A DNA stretch of 64,000 bases, from positions 1 through 64,000 of the forward strand of contig JABISG010000022.1 of the NCBI GenBank assembly GCA_018699955.1. Direction: 5' to 3'. Of this stretch, positions 7,692-16,949 are shown in pieces (within the stretch, counting starts at the first letter, position 1; the number at the start of each line of letters is the position of its first letter). The notes beneath the pieces were generated by a model, which saw only the letters and a list, made by a program, of their open reading frames with translations, made no database searches and was not told the origin of the DNA. The stretch comes from Planctomycetaceae bacterium. Lineage in GTDB: Bacteria > Planctomycetota > Planctomycetia > Planctomycetales > Planctomycetaceae. The translations under genes were made by a program, and so were the position numbers.

Positions 7692-9197
7692 TCAATTGCC
7701 CGGCGCGGCGATTCGCAACTGTTGGAATCTTTCCAAAGCCGCTTGCCACGCCTGCCGGTCCTGCGGCTCGTAATGCAGTAGCTGGCTCGAATTCCGCACG
7801 ACGCTGCGAATTTCCGCCAGCGTGCCGATTTCGCCGGCCGAACGGGCTTGAACGAGGACATTTCCCAACGCCGTTGCCTCCACCGGACCGGCGATGACCG
7901 GACGACCACAAGCATTTGCGGTGAACTGGTTCAGCAATTCGTTCTGCGAACCCCCACCCACAATATGGATAACTTCGACGGCCGTACCGCTCAATTCTTC
8001 GATTTGTTCCAGCACGAGGCGATATTTCAATGCCAGACTTTCCAGCGCACATCGTACGAGTTCACCCATCGTTTCCGGCGCGCGCTGGTCGGTTTGTCGA
8101 CACCATTGCTGCATCGCCGAGGGCATGTCGTCGGGCTTCAGAAAACTCGCATCGTCCGGATCGACCAGCGAGCGAAACGGCGGGGCTGCTTCGGCCGCCT
8201 GCACCATTTCAGCATAACTCGGAGATGTTCCCTGCCGCTCGAAAGATCGTCGGCACTGCTGCACCAGCCACAATCCCATCACGTTTTTCAGTAACCGGTA
8301 CGTGCCATCGATTCCCCCTTCGTTGGTCACGTTGAATTCCAAGGCGCGTTCCGACAGCGCCGCATCGGGTACCTCGACACCAATCAGCGACCACGTCCCC
8401 GAACTGATGTACGCCCAACGAGCGGTCCCCGTCAGTTCGGTTGGAACGGCGGCGACGGCGGAACCGGTGTCGTGTGTTGCCGGCGCGACGACTTTCACAC
8501 GCTTCAAACCCGTCAACTCAGCCACCTCACCACGCAGCGAGCCTAAAGTCGTTCCCGGCGAAACAACATCGGGGAAGATGTGTGACGGCAACTCAAGTTT
8601 TCGCAGCAAATCGTGCGACCATTGTCCGCCGACCGGGTCGAAACACTGTGTTGTTGTGGCATTGGTGAATTCGACAACACGACTGCCCGACAGGCACCAG
8701 TGGAAGAAATCGGCGATCATCAGAAACCGATCAGCCTGTGCCAGCAGGTTCGCGTCGGTCTGCTGCATGGCCAGTAACTGGTACAGCGTGTTGATCTCCA
8801 TGAACTGCAAACCGGTGGCGGCGAAAATTTCAGACCGTGAGACCCGCGACGTTGTTGCCGCCAACAGGCCATCCGTCCGCGAATCACGATAGTGGTACGG
8901 CTGTCCGAGCAGTTCGTTGGTTTTCGAGAGCAGCACGTAATCGACACCCCACGTATCGACACCAACCGAGACGACCGATTCGCCAGCGGAGTCTGCTGCC
9001 GCTTTCGCCAATCCGGTTTGAATCTCCGACCACAGCCCCAGGACATCCCACCGTAGCGTTCCCGCCAGTTTGACCGGACCGTTGGAAAACCGATGCAGCT
9101 CGTTCAACGAGACTTTTGAGCCGTCGAACTTGCCGGAAATAACACGACCGCTTTCCGCGCCCAAATCAACTGCCAAATATTGTTGTTTCGCCGTCAT
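7692..9197 (-). CDS. rhaB: Rhamnulokinase
   Basis: FGGY-family sugar kinase, about 501 residues, phosphorylating L-rhamnulose to L-rhamnulose 1-phosphate. Visible: N-terminal phosphate-1 motif [13 protein letters not shown], the RhaB-type segment [13 protein letters not shown] followed by [26 protein letters not shown], and the C-terminal adenosine motif [19 protein letters not shown]. The ATG at 9197 ([13 protein letters not shown]) is preceded by GAGGAAAG; an extension of five codons is possible. No rhamnose isomerase or aldolase gene lies nearby, so the rest of the pathway must be elsewhere. Confidence 0.93.
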   Translation of the reverse strand: MTAKQQYLAVDLGAESGRVISGKFDGSKVSLNELHRFSNGPVKLAGTLRWDVLGLWSEIQTGLAKAAADSAGESVVSVGVDTWGVDYVLLSKTNELLGQPYHYRDSRTDGLLAATTSRVSRSEIFAATGLQFMEINTLYQLLAMQQTDANLLAQADRFLMIADFFHWCLSGSRVVEFTNATTTQCFDPVGGQWSHDLLRKLELPSHIFPDVVSPGTTLGSLRGEVAELTGLKRVKVVAPATHDTGSAVAAVPTELTGTARWAYISSGTWSLIGVEVPDAALSERALEFNVTNEGGIDGTYRLLKNVMGLWLVQQCRRSFERQGTSPSYAEMVQAAEAAPPFRSLVDPDDASFLKPDDMPSAMQQWCRQTDQRAPETMGELVRCALESLALKYRLVLEQIEELSGTAVEVIHIVGGGSQNELLNQFTANACGRPVIAGPVEATALGNVLVQARSAGEIGTLAEIRSVVRNSSQLLHYEPQDRQAWQAALERFQQLRIAAPGN

Positions 9198-9321
9198 GGC
9201 TGCTTTCCTCAATGCAGAGAGTCACACAGTCAGTCACACAGTTCCGCCCCACTAACTCGGGTCATCATATCGACACAACAGGTTTCAGGCACGTCCACAG
9301 CGCCCACCCTAAATTGGGGTG

Positions 9322-9342
9322 GCACTGGCGTGTCGCCAGTGC
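9322..9342. repeat. Family E hairpin (GCACTGGCG...CGCCAGTGC)
   Basis: Nine-base arms around TGT. A near-identical core (ACTGGCGTGTCGCCAGT) recurs at 59112-59130, also between genes. Confidence 0.7.
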
Positions 9343-9360
9343 TGCGCGACGGGGTTTGCT

Positions 9361-9610
9361 TTTTTTGACGCAAAGGCGCAAGGCGGCAAAGATTCGCAAA
9401 GAAGTTTGAAAATATGAAACAAGTCCTGTGGAAATGATGCAACACGCTTCAGTGAAACGACTGTACAGATCAGAGCAGGGATGTCGAGTTGCTGCGAAAT
9501 CGTGGAATCCCGTGGGAAATAGCGGCCGATTCGTTTTGCCGCGTTGTTTGTTTTTCCACCTGCGGCTTCTTTGCGGTGCTTTGCGTTTTGGCGACTTTGC
9601 GTCAAAAAAG
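9361..9610. repeat. Family A repeat, inverted pair
   Basis: Left copy 9361-9402 begins TTTTTTGACGCAAAGG and ends GCAAAGATTCGCAAAGAA. The right copy, 9561-9610, is the same kind of sequence in opposite orientation, ending CTTTGCGTCAAAAAAG. A second inverted pair lies at 39385-39560 and a single copy at 46370-46420. Confidence 0.7.
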
Positions 9611-9775
9611 ATGCGCGCAAACTGCGTCTCGCACCCGTCGGGATCTCACGACCAACAAAGACATTGACCAGCCGGCCAGGTCGCCCTAAAATTTTTCCAT
9701 GCAATGTGTTACGCGATGTTGTACACAGGAAACCCTTGCGACTTCTCAGAAAACGAGACCAGGAAGAGGCGGGCC

Positions 9776-10735
9776 TTGGCACAGAAACTCATCATTGACG
9801 CCGATCCAGGAATCGGCGACGCGCTGGCCATCGCGATGGCCATGCTCGATCCGGAACTCGATGTTCTTGCCGTGACCGGAACGGCAGGTTGCGTTTCCGG
9901 TCCAGATGCGACGAGAAATATTCAGGCCATCGTTGAGTTCATCGACCCACCCAAATGGCCGCGGCTGGGAACGGCCGAATCGGAAGTCGGCCGGGCATGC
10001 CGTGGGCGCGCCCACGATACCTCGCTTCCCGTCTTGCTGAACGGCGAAGGTGGCTTGGGCGATTTTGAATTCAACGTCGCCGAGTTGCATCATCCGCACA
10101 ATTCAACGCGGCTTATGATCGACATCGTGCGCAGCCACCCCAACGAAGTGACGCTGCTGACTCTCGGCCCGTTGACGAATGTCGAATTGGCAATGGAGCG
10201 CGCGCCCGATTTCCTTGGATTGGTGAACCGACTCGTCTGCATGGGCGGGGCGGTTGGCTGTGGCGGCGACGTGACGGCGGCTGCGGAATTCAATGTTTTC
10301 GCCAACCCGACGGCGGCTCGAAACGTCCTGCTCTCGCCGGCAACAAAAACGCTCGTTCCGCTCGATGTCAGCCGTCAGGTTGTCCTTACCTTCGGCCAAT
10401 TCGGCCGCATGCAGTCGCAGTCCGATTCTTCGCTCAGTCGTTTGCTTGCGAAATTGTTGCCATTTGCATTTCGATCGTATCACGAGCATCTGGGAATCGA
10501 AGGAATGCGACTGAACGAAGTGGCGGCGTTGGCGGCGATCTCGCAACAGCGACTATTCGAGTGCGAATCGGTCGCCATCGACGTCGAAGTGCAGGGCGAA
10601 TTGACGCGCGGCATGACGGTCTTCGACCGCCGGGGCGTGGCCCAATGGCAAACCAATATCGAGGTCGTTTCCGATATCGATTCGCAAGGTGTTCTCGATT
10701 ACCTCACCCGCACCGTCCGTCGTGCCGCCGCCTGA
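9776..10735 (+). CDS. Inosine/uridine-preferring nucleoside hydrolase family protein
   Basis: Ca-dependent N-ribohydrolase fold, about 319 residues, expected to split ribonucleosides into base and ribose. The metal-binding start is LIIDADPGIGDALAIAMA (family DxDPGxDD, here with G at the first position of the last pair). Other family landmarks are VLAVTGTAG, LLTLGPLTNVELAM, CMGGAV and EFNVFANPTAA. The start is set at TTG 9776 because the family begins with M-A-x-K-L-I-I-D-A-D, an AGGAAGAGG site lies 6 bases upstream, and the longer frame adds unrelated residues. It is convergent with the HtrA-like gene. Confidence 0.88.
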   Translation: MAQKLIIDADPGIGDALAIAMAMLDPELDVLAVTGTAGCVSGPDATRNIQAIVEFIDPPKWPRLGTAESEVGRACRGRAHDTSLPVLLNGEGGLGDFEFNVAELHHPHNSTRLMIDIVRSHPNEVTLLTLGPLTNVELAMERAPDFLGLVNRLVCMGGAVGCGGDVTAAAEFNVFANPTAARNVLLSPATKTLVPLDVSRQVVLTFGQFGRMQSQSDSSLSRLLAKLLPFAFRSYHEHLGIEGMRLNEVAALAAISQQRLFECESVAIDVEVQGELTRGMTVFDRRGVAQWQTNIEVVSDIDSQGVLDYLTRTVRRAAA

Positions 10736-10756
10736 GGTCGCAACCCAAAACAATTC

Positions 10757-10816
10757 AAGCCTGAAGCGCAAGCGAAGGAGTTCTCTGGAATCGTCCTTCG
10801 CTTGCGCTTCAGGCTT
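10757..10816. repeat. Family B palindrome, 23-base arms
   Basis: Arms at 10757-10779 and 10794-10816 are exact complements (core AAGCCTGAAGCGCAAGCGAA) around a 14-base loop. Related copies are at 41769-41822 and 46289-46362, with a diverged one at 29206-29276. Here it lies between two convergent genes and may act as a bidirectional terminator. Confidence 0.88.
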
Positions 10817-10850
10817 GGATCAACGGTGTCTCGCAGTCGCTAAGCGTTCG

Positions 10851-12323
10851 TTACCGCTGCCAAATTACCAAGTGGGTACTCTGCACGCCGTTGCGATGCG
10901 TCCGGACCTTCAACACGACGGAGTCGCCCGATTCGCTGGTTGAAAGCGCCTGCTGCAGATCGTTCACGGATGAGACTTCTGTGCGGGACACTTCCTCAAT
11001 GATGTCATAAAGCTGTACGTGTCTCCCCAGTGGACCGAGTGAATCGACGTTGAGCACCAGCAGTCCCTTTGCCGTTTCGTTGAAGCCGAGCTGATCGGAA
11101 ATCGAATCATCGACGGGATGCACAGTCAGTCCCATTGTTTGCACCGGCACACCAACTCCGGGATGTGAGGACGATGGGACGGCCGATTGTCGGTTCAAGT
11201 CGTCGCGGTCGGTCAGCAGCACTTCGACGTCCATTTTCTTCCCGTTGCGGAAAACCGAAAGTGTGACCTTGCGGCCAACCGCGGTCAGGCTGACCAGGTT
11301 GATCAGATGATTCTCGTCTTCAACCTTGGTGCCATTAAATTCTAACACGACGTCGTCAAACTTCAGGTTGGCCTTCGAGGCGGGAGTTTTCGAGTAGACT
11401 TCGACGATCCGTGCTCCTCGAACGCGATCGAGCTGCAGCCGGCGTGCTTCATCGGCTTCAAAGGAAGGATCGAGTTTCACGCCAAGATACGCTCGCTGTA
11501 CGCGACCGTGCTCCAATAACTGGTCAACCACGCGGCGAACCAGATTGCTGGGGATACTAAAGCCAATTCCATCGTTGCCGCCGCTGTTGGAAGCGATGGC
11601 GGTGTTGATACCGACGACCCGTCCGTGCAGATCGATCAGCGGCCCACCACTATTGCCAGGATTGATGGCGGCATCGGTCTGCAGAAAATCCTGATTCAAT
11701 ACGGTGGTTTCTTTGCCGAGTTTCAACGAGCGACGTCCCTTGGCGCTGACAATGCCGAACGTTACCGACTGACTCAGCCCGAACGGACTGCCCATCGCCA
11801 GCACCATGTGTCCAATTTCCAGCTTATCGCTGTTGCTCCAGCGGGCGGGGTGCAGATTCGTGGCGTCGATTTTTAAAACGGCCACATCGGTCGCCGAATC
11901 TTTCAAGACGTGGGTCGGATGAATCAATCGCCCATCGAAAATGTGAATTGCAATATCCTTGAGTTTCGCGTTGGCAATCACGTGCCGGTTCGTCACGACA
12001 AACGTGTCGCTCGATTTCGGGCTGGTCATGATGACGCCCGATCCCGTCTCTTCCACCATCGATCCGCGCGGCGATCGATATTCGCTTTGAATGTGAACGA
12101 CGCTGGGGGTTGCCACCTTCGCAATCTTGGTGAGTAAACGGCTACTCTCCATGAGCGAGCCGGTGTCGCTGTCCAACTCTGCGAACAGGCGGTCGGCATC
12201 GCTGAAGCTCAGTGCGCTGGCACGAACATGCGATGGCTGCAGCCAACCGTCGGCCGTCATGCCAATCACGAATCCAGCTGCCAGTACCGAACTGCAGAGA
12301 ATGAGCGTTGTTGATCGTTTCAT
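10851..12323 (-). CDS. Trypsin-like serine protease of the DegP/HtrA (S1C) family, two PDZ domains
   Basis: Envelope protease/chaperone, about 490 residues, with an N-terminal signal or anchor segment (TLILCSSVLAAGFVIGM). The protease domain shows the catalytic triad: His in VVTNRHVIANA, Asp in SATDVAVLKI, Ser in INPGNSGGPLIDL. Two PDZ domains follow, the first near RAYLGVKLDPSF with GARIVEVYSKTPASKANLKFDD, the second near the C-terminus (LLVLNVDSLGPLGRHVQLYDII). ATG 12323 is preferred because it opens a normal signal sequence; an ATG ten codons upstream is possible. Role in handling misfolded exported proteins is inferred from the family. Confidence 0.92.
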   Translation of the reverse strand: MKRSTTLILCSSVLAAGFVIGMTADGWLQPSHVRASALSFSDADRLFAELDSDTGSLMESSRLLTKIAKVATPSVVHIQSEYRSPRGSMVEETGSGVIMTSPKSSDTFVVTNRHVIANAKLKDIAIHIFDGRLIHPTHVLKDSATDVAVLKIDATNLHPARWSNSDKLEIGHMVLAMGSPFGLSQSVTFGIVSAKGRRSLKLGKETTVLNQDFLQTDAAINPGNSGGPLIDLHGRVVGINTAIASNSGGNDGIGFSIPSNLVRRVVDQLLEHGRVQRAYLGVKLDPSFEADEARRLQLDRVRGARIVEVYSKTPASKANLKFDDVVLEFNGTKVEDENHLINLVSLTAVGRKVTLSVFRNGKKMDVEVLLTDRDDLNRQSAVPSSSHPGVGVPVQTMGLTVHPVDDSISDQLGFNETAKGLLVLNVDSLGPLGRHVQLYDIIEEVSRTEVSSVNDLQQALSTSESGDSVVLKVRTHRNGVQSTHLVIWQR

Positions 12324-12561
12324 AGGAGGTCGCCTCGCACGGCGGTGTTTCAATGTCGGTTAGGTAGTTTCGTTGCGCTGCCACGGACTCAGATTGGTAA
12401 GCACGGAGCCGATGACCGCGAGAGCCGTCCGCTGCCATCACGTGCTGGATGGTTTCCAACTGACCCAGCGACCACGGCATGCGCCCCGACTGCATCTGGA
12501 TTAAGCTGACAGTTGGAGTGCCGAGTCCACACGAAGCGTTCGAGCCGAAGAATGTGTGTTC

Positions 12562-13011
12562 TTAGTCGATATCGATGTCGCCGAGCGTCAGTTCCCTTTC
12601 GCTCATGCGTCCTTCGTGTTCGTACGCCGACGACCAATCGACGTCCGAATCGAATGAGTCGGTTCCCATTTCTTCCTGCTCGCGTTGGCAATCAACACAA
12701 AGCGGCGTGTAGGGAAGCGCCTTCAATCGGGTGATCGGGATCGATGCGGAACAGACCTCGCAGCGGCCGTACCGACCGTCGCGAATCAGTTCGATTGCAC
12801 GTTCAATTTGCACGAGTTCGCGGCTTTCGAGCGCCTTCAACTGCGTGTTCAATTCATTCTGCGATCCGCTATTTGCCGCATCGCCCACGTCGCCGCCGGT
12901 GTTGTAGTTTTGGACGTCGAATTGAGCATCGCCGGTCAGTTTCTTTCGCAGGGTATCGCGTTTGGAAACCAACCGCTCGTGAAGTCGCAGCAGTGCATCT
13001 TTGCGAGCCAT
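12562..13011 (-). CDS. DksA/TraR-type C4 zinc finger protein
   Basis: About 149 residues. An N-terminal helical region (RKDALLRLHERLVSKRDTLRKKL) leads to a coiled coil and then the zinc finger CEVCSASIPITRLKALPYTPLCVDCQ, with four cysteines in CxxC pairs as in DksA. Members bind the RNA polymerase secondary channel and modulate transcription, often with ppGpp. The C-terminal tail is unusually acidic. The acidic pair at the coiled-coil tip is not obvious, so DksA activity itself is uncertain. ATG 13011 is preceded by AAGGAA. Confidence 0.85.
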   Translation of the reverse strand: MARKDALLRLHERLVSKRDTLRKKLTGDAQFDVQNYNTGGDVGDAANSGSQNELNTQLKALESRELVQIERAIELIRDGRYGRCEVCSASIPITRLKALPYTPLCVDCQREQEEMGTDSFDSDVDWSSAYEHEGRMSERELTLGDIDID

Positions 13012-13878
13012 GATCTGCGTTCCTTAGTTGTCACACATTGGGAAACGCCTACCGAAACTGCCCTGACGGGCTGTGAATTCAGTGGGTGTTCTAATTATTC
13101 GTTCCTGGTGCAGTTAGCCAACTATAGCTCGGATTCTTGCAAATCAAATCTGGCAGAATGCAAAATCGCTGCTTCATGGCCCGCACGAAACGCAGAGGGT
13201 GACAATTGAATCCCAGGTGGTGCCGTAACGCATGGTGTGCAAACGGCATACGACTTCTTATCGATAGGCGGTGCCGTGGGCGTCGGACTGCCGCATGGCG
13301 AAACAAATGTCGAAAATTGACCATGAAACAGTCCAGAAAGGCCGTATTTCCCGGCATCTGCCTTTCCTACGTCGGATGACCTGACTTATCGGGAAATTCC
13401 CTCAACCGAAGTTGGCGTCTTCACGAATCCAGAGCCGCAAATCCATTGACGGTACGGGAATACGCTGACCGACCAGAAATCGGTCATGAAATGGGTCCTC
13501 AAACGGCTGGCATTTCCGCGGCTGGACGGGGTCAATTCACAGCAGATGAGTCAGCGGCCAACGAAAAGTGAAGTGGCGCAACCAACTTTATTTCAACAGT
13601 TTGTGTCGGGCGTGTGGGGACGCACTCTCGTCATCCAACAGCGCTGATGCGACTTGCCCGGACCCGATTTCACTGTCAAAAAGTCTGGATGGCCAACTTG
13701 GTTTTTCGGATTCTGCCGGCCCGAATCGAGTCGGACACTTGGGGAATTCAAGAGCGTTCACCCAAGGTGTTGGCTAGACAGCGGCGATCATTTGCCAAAC
13801 CCCATATTGACCGTCGTTCGATTTTCGCCTGTAATCCGTCCCGCGCTGCACAATTTGGACTCACTCAACGGACTGAAC
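13012..13878. other. Long intergenic region with no recognised gene
   Basis: About 865 bases between the divergent DksA-type and LptF/G-type genes. It contains a short dyad TGACCGA-N7-TCGGTCA at 13466-13486. Open frames across it lack recognisable domains. The plus-strand frame that reaches the LptF/G gene is open from 13654, so a longer leader cannot be excluded, but its sequence does not look like protein. Confidence 0.5.
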
Positions 13879-14991
13879 GTGACCACATTTGACCGCTATT
13901 TGCTGCGACGATATCTGCACGTGTTTCTCGTATTCCTGCTTTCGACGTTCGGGCTGTTTGTCGTCATCGACGGATTCTCCAACGTCGACGGGTTTCAGGA
14001 GGACAAGACGAACGCGACCGATGTGATGGCCCGAATGGCAGATTACTATCTCTATCGATCGAGCCAGTTCTTCGACATGGTCGGCCCGATTCTCTCGGTG
14101 ATTGCAGTCATGGTGGTCTTTGCCATGCTGTACAAAAACAGTGAACTGCATCCGTTGTTGGCCGCCGGTGTTCCCACCTATCGACTCGTCGTTCCCTTGC
14201 TGGTCGGGACGGCAATCATCACGTCGCTTCTCATGGTGAATCGTGAATTTGTCATTCCGCGCATTGCCCACCACTTGCGCGCGCCGCGCAATGAGGAAAA
14301 AGCTAAGACTGAGGATGTCCAGCCAATGTATGACCACGCATCGAAGATCTGGATTGGCGGAGCGGAACTGGTCCGTGGGACCAACCGTCTGAAGGAAGCG
14401 GAGTTCGTTCTACCACCAGGAATTGCCAACGATCTCACGCCGGTCAGATCGCCAATCGCGACATTCCATAAGGAAGCGAAGAATCGGCCCGCCGGCTGGT
14501 TGTTGCACGACGTTCAACCGCGGCGCAGTGCACTTCACCTCTCCGAGGCCGGTGAGAAGGTCCTTCACGCGATGCCGAACGAAGATCAACTTTTCATTGC
14601 AACCGACGTGAGCTTCGATCAGTTGTCGAATCGGGGGCAGAGTTTTTCCTACGCATCGACGACGGAATTGGTTCGCCGTGTGCAGAATCCTTCGTATGGT
14701 AACTCGTCGGTCCGCAGTCTGGCGTTGCACGTCCATTCGCGGTTGATGCAACCGATGATGGGGTTCATCCTGGTCTTTCTGGCCATTCCGCTGATCGTCA
14801 GGAAAGAGGGTCGCGGTCTGGTGTCGAATATTGCCCTGTGTACCGGCGTGATGGGGGCGATGTTCGGTGTGACACAATTGGGCATGTACCTGGGGAAGGT
14901 CAGCCTCATCAGCCCGTCGCTGGCGGCGGGCGCACCGCTAATCATCAGCGGAACGCTGGCAGCTTGGCTTTCCGACGCCGCGCAGTCGTAG
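13879..14991 (+). CDS. LptF/LptG family lipopolysaccharide-export permease
   Basis: About 370 residues. An inner-membrane subunit of the Lpt ABC system that draws LPS from the membrane. N-terminal amphipathic start (FDRYLLRRYLHVFLVFLLSTFG), three early membrane helices with the family segment ELHPLLAAGVPTYRLVVPLL, a large periplasmic beta-jellyroll-like middle, and three C-terminal helices beginning PMMGFILVFLAIPLIV. A single LptF/G-type gene is visible; the LptB partner is not here. The GTG at 13879 matches where homologues begin; a TTG at 13855 is an alternative. Confidence 0.85.
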   Translation: MTTFDRYLLRRYLHVFLVFLLSTFGLFVVIDGFSNVDGFQEDKTNATDVMARMADYYLYRSSQFFDMVGPILSVIAVMVVFAMLYKNSELHPLLAAGVPTYRLVVPLLVGTAIITSLLMVNREFVIPRIAHHLRAPRNEEKAKTEDVQPMYDHASKIWIGGAELVRGTNRLKEAEFVLPPGIANDLTPVRSPIATFHKEAKNRPAGWLLHDVQPRRSALHLSEAGEKVLHAMPNEDQLFIATDVSFDQLSNRGQSFSYASTTELVRRVQNPSYGNSSVRSLALHVHSRLMQPMMGFILVFLAIPLIVRKEGRGLVSNIALCTGVMGAMFGVTQLGMYLGKVSLISPSLAAGAPLIISGTLAAWLSDAAQS

Positions 14992-14999
14992 CTGGGCGT

Positions 15000-15794
15000 T
15001 CAGGCAGCGCGTGACAGTGCCGCGGGTTGTTGTTGCCGCAGGCAGTCGGCGAGCATTGTGAGTGTGTCCACGTCGGCTCCAGCCAGTTCGAACGACTTCA
15101 TCAATTTTCGGTCATCGCGATCAAACGTTCGTTGTGTTGCGCGCGGATGCACTCCTTCGCAATCGATGACCCACGTGTTCCAATTGCCGTTCGCCGCTTC
15201 TTGTGGGTAAAAGTGCCCAACCGAAGTCCCCCGCCAACCCAGTCCTGCGGAGTGAATCGTTCGCATGACGTTCACAATTCCCCACAACACCTGTTGCCGA
15301 TGCCCTGTCTTGAGTTGGGGCCATTCACCGCTTTGCAGCATGTCGAACACTGCAGCTGTCGGCGGAATTGCGCGCACGATCACGGCAGATCGGAACGTTA
15401 CCAGCCCGCGATGAAGGACGGCGAGTCGCTCGGGTACGTTGATTCCGAGTTGGCCGAGTGCATCGATGCCATGCCATTCACGCACGGGGTGGCTCTGCAA
15501 CCACTGGCCGTTTTTCAGATCGGTCATACGAGGCCAAAGCCGCTGACGTCCCCAATTCATTTTGATATAGACGTGAATGCTTTTTCCGTCATCGTCGCGC
15601 AGGTGCGTATCCCAGACGCTACGGCCGGTGTGGCGCAGGTGGGCATCGGTCGCCTGCTCGTAAATTGCCTCGAGTTCAGCCAGGTTGTTCCGCACCAACA
15701 GATCGCGGATTGGCTCGCTTGCAAAGACAGCATTGGTTCCCACCGGCAACCTCCCGTCGCTGGCGAACCAGCGGATTTCCACCAATAACAACAC
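15000..15794 (-). CDS. InaA/WaaP-like lipopolysaccharide kinase family protein, degenerate catalytic loop
   Basis: About 264 residues, convergent with the LptF/G gene. The front contains a nucleotide-site-like VYIKMNWGRQR with a likely ATP lysine. The loop region reads GLGWRGTSVGHFYP, where active WaaP kinases have an HRD-type motif and H-F/L, then VIDCEGV instead of DLDR. This fits the InaA branch of the LPS core kinase family better than true WaaP. Its job is unknown; a place near an Lpt permease gene suggests an envelope role. GTG 15794 is the longest start; a GTG four codons in is possible. Confidence 0.55.
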   Translation of the reverse strand: MLLLVEIRWFASDGRLPVGTNAVFASEPIRDLLVRNNLAELEAIYEQATDAHLRHTGRSVWDTHLRDDDGKSIHVYIKMNWGRQRLWPRMTDLKNGQWLQSHPVREWHGIDALGQLGINVPERLAVLHRGLVTFRSAVIVRAIPPTAAVFDMLQSGEWPQLKTGHRQQVLWGIVNVMRTIHSAGLGWRGTSVGHFYPQEAANGNWNTWVIDCEGVHPRATQRTFDRDDRKLMKSFELAGADVDTLTMLADCLRQQQPAALSRAA

Positions 15795-16062
15795 CTGCTC
15801 GACACAATCGTTCGATTGCCCATTGCCGGCTCGAACGGGCCGTCAGTTCAAGCCGAACGACGGCGACGGAGTCTATTCGAGACGGTAATTCGTGGCTAGA
15901 GGGAGTTGAAACTCTCCCGGCGAATGGTCACCGCAGGATCGGGATGTTAGACTAGCGAACCCTGACTGAAACGATTCGCGACTATTTGTAATTGGTAACC
16001 TGCCGCCGGTGAGTTTCTCGACGGCAGAGTCGATTTTCGACCCTTTGGACGAGCCGTGGTTG

Positions 16063-16437
16063 ATGATGGCAACGCGTGGCATACGAGGCGCGACGACCGT
16101 TGAGCGCGATGACGGGCAATTGATTGTCGCGGCGACGAAGGAGTTGCTGGAGAAAATATTCCAGTCGAACGAAATCCACGATTTCGACGAGATTGTCTCC
16201 GCGGTATTTACAACGACGTCCGACTTGTCGTCAACGTTTCCGGCGGAAGCGGCACGCAAACTGGGGATGAACCAGGTTCCCCTGCTGTGTGCGCGAGAAA
16301 TTCCGGTACCCGGCAGCATGCCATTTTGCATTCGTATCCTGCTGCACCTGAACACCGAGAAGAAGCAGAACGAAATCGTTCACGTCTATTTGCACGAAGC
16401 CAAACGGCTGCGCCCCGACGTGACGAGCGCCCAATAA
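16063..16437 (+). CDS. aroH: Monofunctional chorismate mutase, AroH class
   Basis: Converts chorismate to prephenate at the start of phenylalanine and tyrosine synthesis. About 124 residues, the normal length of the AroH trimeric family. Typical segments: [15 protein letters not shown] at the start, the catalytic-region [17 protein letters not shown], and [25 protein letters not shown] with the active-site Arg before the C-terminal [12 protein letters not shown]. Two tandem ATGs (16063, 16066) fit; the upstream part of the open frame does not resemble the family. No other aromatic-pathway gene is near. Confidence 0.95.
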   Translation: MMATRGIRGATTVERDDGQLIVAATKELLEKIFQSNEIHDFDEIVSAVFTTTSDLSSTFPAEAARKLGMNQVPLLCAREIPVPGSMPFCIRILLHLNTEKKQNEIVHVYLHEAKRLRPDVTSAQ

Positions 16438-16626
16438 TTGGCGCGTGTGTTTCAGTGCCACCACCGAATTCTCGCAGCGGCTTATTGAACTGCCAGCATT
16501 CGAAATCCGATCAAGAGGACGCCTGCGCTTGCTGCTGGGCTGGCGAAAGAGCCGTGGACGCTGGAGCGGTTGTTGAAGGAATCGGCCAGTCTAGTGGTCG
16601 AGTGAGGTTACTGACGGAGCAATCCC

Positions 16627-16866
16627 GTGCCGTTTCCAATAAAATTGTTTGTGGTTGCGTTGTTCGTAGTAACCGCAGGCCTCGTCTACACTCTGTGGAC
16701 AGGGAAGTTCTATATAAGGACTTGGCACGAGCCTTGGTTTCATATTACGGTGATAACAAGGCAGAAACAGCCTAAGTTGTATTGGTTTCTGGTTATCTTA
16801 AACCTGCTGTTTCTCTTGTATTTTTCGGAGTTTTTGCTGGGTTGGATTTCTGCTTTGTTCTTGTGA
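16627..16866 (+). CDS. Small two-helix membrane protein, hypothetical
   Basis: GTG start at 16627 with GGAG nine bases upstream; 79 residues. Two hydrophobic segments (IKLFVVALFVVTAGLVYTLW and YWFLVILNLLFLLYFSEFLL) flank a short polar loop with W, H and K residues. The coding stretch is more AT-rich than its neighbours. The length, start signal and membrane pattern argue for a real gene, but I do not recognise the family. It follows aroH by about 190 bases on the same strand. Confidence 0.5.
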   Translation: MPFPIKLFVVALFVVTAGLVYTLWTGKFYIRTWHEPWFHITVITRQKQPKLYWFLVILNLLFLLYFSEFLLGWISALFL

Positions 16867-16949
16867 GTGGCTAAGGTGTGTCAGTAGGCGGGACTGTTTT
16901 GTGAGTCAATTTCACCAACACAAATCGCACCCACAACCCAAAATCCGGT

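Larger units (their letters stand above)
9198..9775. other. Repeat-rich intergenic region between divergent rhaB and nucleoside hydrolase
   Basis: No convincing gene. It holds a family E hairpin (9322-9342), an inverted pair of family A repeats (9361-9402 and 9561-9610) and the leader of the nucleoside hydrolase. The short open frames here translate the repeats and are not real genes. Confidence 0.7.

Noticed and set aside
9309-9782. A 157-codon minus-strand frame
   Set aside because: It translates family A and E repeats, a known source of false genes.
13091-13357. An 88-codon minus-strand frame in the gap before the LptF/G gene
   Set aside because: No homology-like features and no ribosome site; treated as chance.
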